NCBI GenBank assembly: GCA_025456385.1
Contig: JALOKS010000174.1
Location: 1 to 5,989 of the forward strand
Direction of reading: 5' to 3'
Source of the DNA: Thermoanaerobaculales bacterium
Lineage (GTDB): Bacteria > Acidobacteriota > Thermoanaerobaculia > Thermoanaerobaculales > Sulfomarinibacteraceae
DNA length: 5,989 bases
Shown: in pieces, positions 5,728 to 5,989 of the stretch
Numbering within the stretch: the first letter of the stretch is position 1
Layout of the letters: the number at the start of each line of letters is the position of its first letter
Made by a program: the position numbers and the translations under genes
The notes under the pieces: generated by a model
Databases searched by the model: none
What the model was told of the DNA's origin: nothing
The model's input: the letters and a program-made list of their open reading frames with translations, nothing else

Positions 5728-5746
5728 CCCATGTGCACTGTTCTTC

Positions 5747-5792
5747 CCACGAACGGCGCTTTCGTTGCCGCCTGAGCTCGGTCTGTTCGTGG
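5747..5792. repeat. 8-bp perfect inverted repeat before the right-edge gene
   Basis: CCACGAAC (5747-5754) is matched by GTTCGTGG (5785-5792) across 30 bases. The right arm ends one base before a TACAAT box (5794-5799). The arrangement could be a pair of half-sites, an operator or a stem, and it overlaps the presumed promoter of the next gene. An 8-bp match at this distance can also arise by chance. Confidence 0.5.
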
Positions 5793-5793
5793 A

Positions 5794-5799
5794 TACAAT
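5794..5799 (+). promoter_or_regulatory. -10 element suggesting a leaderless start
   Basis: TACAAT matches the TATAAT consensus at five of six positions and ends six bases before the ATG at 5806, so transcription would begin at or next to the start codon. No Shine-Dalgarno sequence precedes that ATG, which agrees with a leaderless message. There is no good -35 at 17 bp (CCTGAG); TTGCCG at 5765-5770 is too far away. Confidence 0.45.
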
Positions 5800-5805
5800 C
5801 GAGTG

Positions 5806-5989
5806 ATGGGATCGGCGCAGGAGATAGCTTCCGGCGGCGCCCGCGCGGGGCGCGGCTTCGCCGGAAAGGGCTGCGGGAGCCTCGTCTTCACGGTCTTCCT
5901 CGCCGCCGGGCTCTTCTTCGCGGTCGTCATCGGCGGCGAAGCGCTGCGCGAGACGGCGGTGTGGGGCTGGGAGGAGATCCCCTGCACCA
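5806..5989 (+). CDS. Membrane protein, DUF3592-like, 5' part only
   Basis: The frame is open from ATG 5806 to the window edge (61 complete codons); the rest of the gene lies outside. A short Gly/Ala/Arg-rich cytoplasmic head (residues 1-22) is followed by one hydrophobic membrane segment (about 24-43, SLVFTVFLAAGLFFAVVIGG) and then ALRETAVWGWEEIPCT. A membrane helix followed by a Trp-rich stretch and a W-x-E-x-PCT turn resembles DUF3592 proteins, which are of unknown function; this assignment is from memory of the family pattern and is moderate. Third-position G/C bias is strong, which supports real coding. The start has no ribosome-binding site but lies immediately after a -10-like box. A strong hairpin lies in codons 8-21. 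Confidence 0.65.
   Translation, partial: MGSAQEIASGGARAGRGFAGKGCGSLVFTVFLAAGLFFAVVIGGEALRETAVWGWEEIPCT
5829..5866 (+). other. Nested GC hairpin inside the start of the DUF3592-like gene
   Basis: TTCCGGCG (5829-5836) pairs with CGCCGGAA (5859-5866), and inside it GCGCCC (5837-5842) pairs with GGGCGC (5848-5853) around a 5-base loop. That makes 14 base pairs with a single 5-base bulge on the 3' side. It begins 23 bases after the ATG. GC-rich coding DNA produces such stems readily, so a regulatory role is not established. Confidence 0.5.

Noticed and set aside
5529..5987. Minus-strand open frame of 152 codons at the right edge
   Set aside because: It crosses the GATTTCG array, giving the known spurious NPKSEIRNSKS-type peptide, and is antisense to ArsR and the DUF3592-like gene.

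Overview
This looks like a piece of a very GC-rich bacterial chromosome. The codons have a strong G/C third-position bias, Shine-Dalgarno sequences are strong, and GTG is used as a start. There is a Tat-exported aldo/keto reductase, and the gaps carry short A/T-richer tandem repeats of a kind seen in uncultured soil and sediment bacteria. Phylum cannot be fixed from this window. Acidobacteriota, Myxococcota or a related lineage is only a guess.

Layout. Bases 1-249 hold no supportable gene, but contain two small tandem-repeat patches. A leftward two-gene unit follows: a Tat-signal aldo/keto reductase (1372-2415, minus) and, 9 bp downstream of it, a secreted DUF2891 protein (250-1362, minus). 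A 201-bp divergent intergenic region (2416-2616) contains a good sigma70-like promoter facing right. The rightward operon consists of an archaeal-type HMG-CoA synthase (2617-3675), an SCP2/archaeal-type acetyl-CoA C-acetyltransferase (3687-4850), a DUF35 zinc-ribbon/OB-fold protein (4847-5245, ATGA overlap) and a CadC/SmtB-like ArsR metal sensor (5295-5666). After a repeat-bearing gap, a membrane protein resembling the DUF3592 family (5806 onward) runs off the right edge.

The main point of interest is the synthase-thiolase-DUF35 trio. Its gene order and sequence are those of the archaeal complex that condenses two acetyl-CoA to acetoacetyl-CoA and passes it directly to HMG-CoA synthase, with DUF35 as the bridge and shared CoA-binding element. 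All expected catalytic and zinc-binding residues are present. The trio therefore probably supplies HMG-CoA, for a mevalonate route or another HMG-CoA-dependent branch, in an otherwise bacterial-looking genome. The metal-sensor gene placed 49 bp behind DUF35 is an unusual neighbour and suggests, but does not show, metal-responsive control of the operon. The divergent AKR/DUF2891 pair is predicted to be exported and has no evident metabolic link to the trio.
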